From positions 1 to 7,558 of the forward strand of contig JAYZBC010000001.1 in assembly GCA_036339375.1 (NCBI GenBank): 7,558 nucleotides of DNA, given 5' to 3'. The notes below the pieces were generated by a model. That model was given only the letters and a program-made list of their open reading frames with translations, was not told the origin of the DNA and ran no database searches. This document shows, in pieces, positions 6,192-7,558 of this stretch. The stretch is from JAYZBC01 sp036339375. Its GTDB lineage: Bacteria; Pseudomonadota; Alphaproteobacteria; MPNO01; UBA2964. The position numbers were made by a program, and so were the translations under genes. Within the stretch, counting starts at the first letter, position 1. Each line of letters opens with the position of its first letter.

Positions 6192-6818
6192 ATGAATCAT
6201 CTAGCTGAAGAAATATTAAACTTTTGGTTTGGCTCAACGAATCTCGCCAAACCTTTGGAAAAACGACAGGTGTGGTTTCGTTCCACACCAGAATTTGATC
6301 TGGAAATAAAAGACCGATTTACAGAAACACATAAACGGGCCTCCGAAGGAAAACTAGATTTCCTAAAGGGAATGCCAGGGGAATATCTCTCACTAATAAT
6401 CATTTTAGATCAATTTCCACGAAATATTTATCGTGGCACTCCCAAAGCTTACGTTTCTGATCCTAAAGCGCTGGAAATTTCTAGTTTGGCATTAGATTTG
6501 GGCTATGACGCTGAATTTGGATTGCGGCAAAAAATTTTCACCTACCTGCCCTTTGAACACAGTGAAAACTTGGAACATCAAGAACGTGCACTTTCCCTGT
6601 TTATGAAACTAGGCGATGATAACTCAAAAAAATCTGCTCAGGGCCATTTTGATGCCATAAAAAAATTTGGGCGTTTTCCACATCGCAATAAAATATTAGG
6701 CCGTTTAAACACGCCTGAAGAAGAAGAATATATGAAAAATCCTCCAATGTGGGGTAAAACAGCGGCAGAGGCTAAAGAGTTAGAAAGAACACAGCAAAAG
6801 AATCAAACTAAAACTTAA
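6192..6818 (+). CDS. DUF924 family protein
   Basis: This 208-residue, probably cytoplasmic, helical protein is recognisable as DUF924 (PF06041), a family of about 180-210 residues with no firmly assigned function. The landmarks run in order. ILNFWFG (8-14) is followed by VWFRSTPEFD (27-36) and by the strongest block, LIIILDQFPRNIYRGTP (68-84). Next come YLPFEHSENLEHQ (118-130) and KKFGRFPHRNKILGRLNTPEE (157-177). The C-terminal tail from about residue 186 is charged and Lys/Gln-rich, and probably disordered. The ATG at 6192 lies 12 bp after the sulfatase stop with no strong Shine-Dalgarno, so translational coupling to the sulfatase is likely. Whether the link to the sulfatase is functional or only positional is unknown; DUF924 genes occur in many contexts. 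Confidence 0.88.
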   Translation: MNHLAEEILNFWFGSTNLAKPLEKRQVWFRSTPEFDLEIKDRFTETHKRASEGKLDFLKGMPGEYLSLIIILDQFPRNIYRGTPKAYVSDPKALEISSLALDLGYDAEFGLRQKIFTYLPFEHSENLEHQERALSLFMKLGDDNSKKSAQGHFDAIKKFGRFPHRNKILGRLNTPEEEEYMKNPPMWGKTAAEAKELERTQQKNQTKT

Positions 6819-6909
6819 AATTGATTTTCCCATATAGAATGGAAAAGGGTTTGTTAAAGGCCAAGAAATTTAGCAAAAGTCAAGCATCATCATTACCCCA
6901 AGGCTATTA

Positions 6910-6937
6910 TTGACAGTTTGAAACGCTTGTGTTTAAT
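6910..6937 (+). promoter_or_regulatory. Sigma70-type promoter of the alpha/beta hydrolase gene
   Basis: A perfect -35 TTGACA (6910-6915) is followed after 16 bases by TTTAAT (6932-6937), five of six matches to the -10 consensus. Transcription would start near 6944, about 29 bases before the ATG at 6973. It is the best promoter in the window and marks the hydrolase as a separate transcription unit. The rest of the 154-bp gap 6819-6972 holds only a weak 6-bp stem (6825-6830 with 6841-6846) without a T-run. Confidence 0.6.
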
Positions 6938-6972
6938 CGACGCGCAAATATTTGGTCAGATTGACTTTATAA

Positions 6973-7558
6973 ATGAGCCTTTCCATACCCGGTCCAACTT
7001 CGCACGCATATAAATCCCAGCGCTTGAGGCTTCATTACGTAGATTGGGGCAACGAGAATGCACCCCCTCTGCTATTGATCCACGGTGGTCGGGACCATTG
7101 CCGGAATTGGGATTGGGTCGCGGAATCGCTGCGCAGCGAATTTCATATCATCGCCCCAGATCTACGAGGTCATGGGGACTCCCAGTGGATGGTCGGGGGT
7201 AGCTACTCACTGGCGGAGTTTACATACGACATCGTTCAACTCATTCACCAGCTCCAGCTAGCACCGTTAACGATCATCGGGCACTCGATGGGCAGCGGCA
7301 TCGCTTTACGCTACGCCGGAATTTATCCGGACAATGTGCTAAAGCTAGTGGGTATCGAAGGGTTAGGCCCGCCGCCTCAAATCGCCAAAGAACGTGAGGC
7401 ACGAGCAACACATGACCGCTTTACCACTTGGATCGACGAATCACGCGAACTGGCCCGCCGCGTACCTAAAAAATATGCAACCTTGAAAGAAGCACTCGCA
7501 CGCATGCAGACAGCGAACAAACATCTCCGTCCCGATCAAGTGCGTCATTTGACTATCC
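6973..7558 (+). CDS. Alpha/beta hydrolase fold protein (N-terminal 195 residues; continues off the right edge)
   Basis: The reading frame opens at ATG 6973 and stays open to the window edge. The order of motifs is that of the alpha/beta hydrolase-1 family. LLLIHGGRDH (33-42) forms the oxyanion-hole loop, then come NWDWVAESL and IIAPDLRGHGDS (59-70). The nucleophile elbow IIGHSMGSG (101-109) makes Ser105 the catalytic serine. GIEGLGPPP after the next strand leads into the cap domain. The catalytic Asp and His lie beyond the window. Esterase, epoxide hydrolase-like, haloperoxidase-like or C-C bond hydrolase roles are all possible; a Ser nucleophile argues against epoxide hydrolases and dehalogenases, which use Asp. 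No clear Shine-Dalgarno precedes the ATG. Base composition is distinctly higher in GC (about 53-63% in sampled lines, against about 38-45% elsewhere), with many GCC, CGC and CTG codons. Confidence 0.88.
   Translation, partial: MSLSIPGPTSHAYKSQRLRLHYVDWGNENAPPLLLIHGGRDHCRNWDWVAESLRSEFHIIAPDLRGHGDSQWMVGGSYSLAEFTYDIVQLIHQLQLAPLTIIGHSMGSGIALRYAGIYPDNVLKLVGIEGLGPPPQIAKEREARATHDRFTTWIDESRELARRVPKKYATLKEALARMQTANKHLRPDQVRHLTI

Noticed and set aside
6825..6846. Possible terminator after DUF924: TTTTCC paired with GGAAAA around a 10-base loop.
   Set aside because: The stem is short and AT-rich, the loop is large and no T-run follows (GGGTTTG comes next), so an intrinsic terminator is not supported.
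1..7558. Search by eye for CRISPR repeats, tRNAs, insertion sequences, toxin-antitoxin pairs and defence genes.
   Set aside because: No spaced direct repeats, tRNA cloverleaf sequences, transposase motifs or terminal inverted repeats were seen; every sizeable gene belongs to a metabolic or folding family, or to DUF924.

Overview
The window looks like accessory, catabolic-type chromosome from a Gram-negative bacterium, most likely a Pseudomonadota. The clue to a Gram-negative is a periplasmic PpiA-type cyclophilin with an export signal. Most of the window is moderately AT-rich (hand counts of sample lines give about 38-45% GC), with short operons and close spacing. I see no tRNA, rRNA, CRISPR array, transposase, integrase or phage gene, and no regulator or transporter gene. 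No gap exceeds 300 bases.

Layout, left to right. (1) The first 42 codons of a short-chain dehydrogenase run leftward out of the window. (2) A divergent rightward pair follows: a cysteine-dioxygenase-like cupin (260-850) and an ornithine cyclodeaminase/mu-crystallin family dehydrogenase (870-1862). (3) A leftward ppiA-like periplasmic peptidyl-prolyl isomerase (1877-2452) converges on that pair. (4) A leftward two-gene operon carries an amidohydrolase-2 family metalloenzyme (3381-4430) and then an arylmalonate-decarboxylase/Asp-Glu-racemase superfamily protein (2637-3356). (5) Divergent from it is a rightward pair: a formylglycine-type sulfatase/phosphonate monoester hydrolase family enzyme (4575-6179) and a DUF924 protein (6192-6818). 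(6) After a good sigma70-type promoter, a rightward alpha/beta hydrolase (6973 to the window edge) begins; it is clearly richer in GC than the rest.

The coherent part is 2637-6818. Two enzyme families that often cleave C-C or C-O bonds of carboxylic acids lie back to back with a cytoplasmic sulfatase-fold hydrolase across a 144-bp divergent promoter region. This suggests, as inference only, a small pathway that unmasks an imported ester (sulfate, phosphonate or phosphate) and then decarboxylates or isomerises the acid. The SDR, cupin and OCD-family genes at the left could belong to the same accessory region, but nothing in the sequence ties them to it. The window holds no clear defence, RNA or mobile system. 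The best leads are the arylmalonate-decarboxylase-like active site, its operon partner, and the composition break at the right-hand end.
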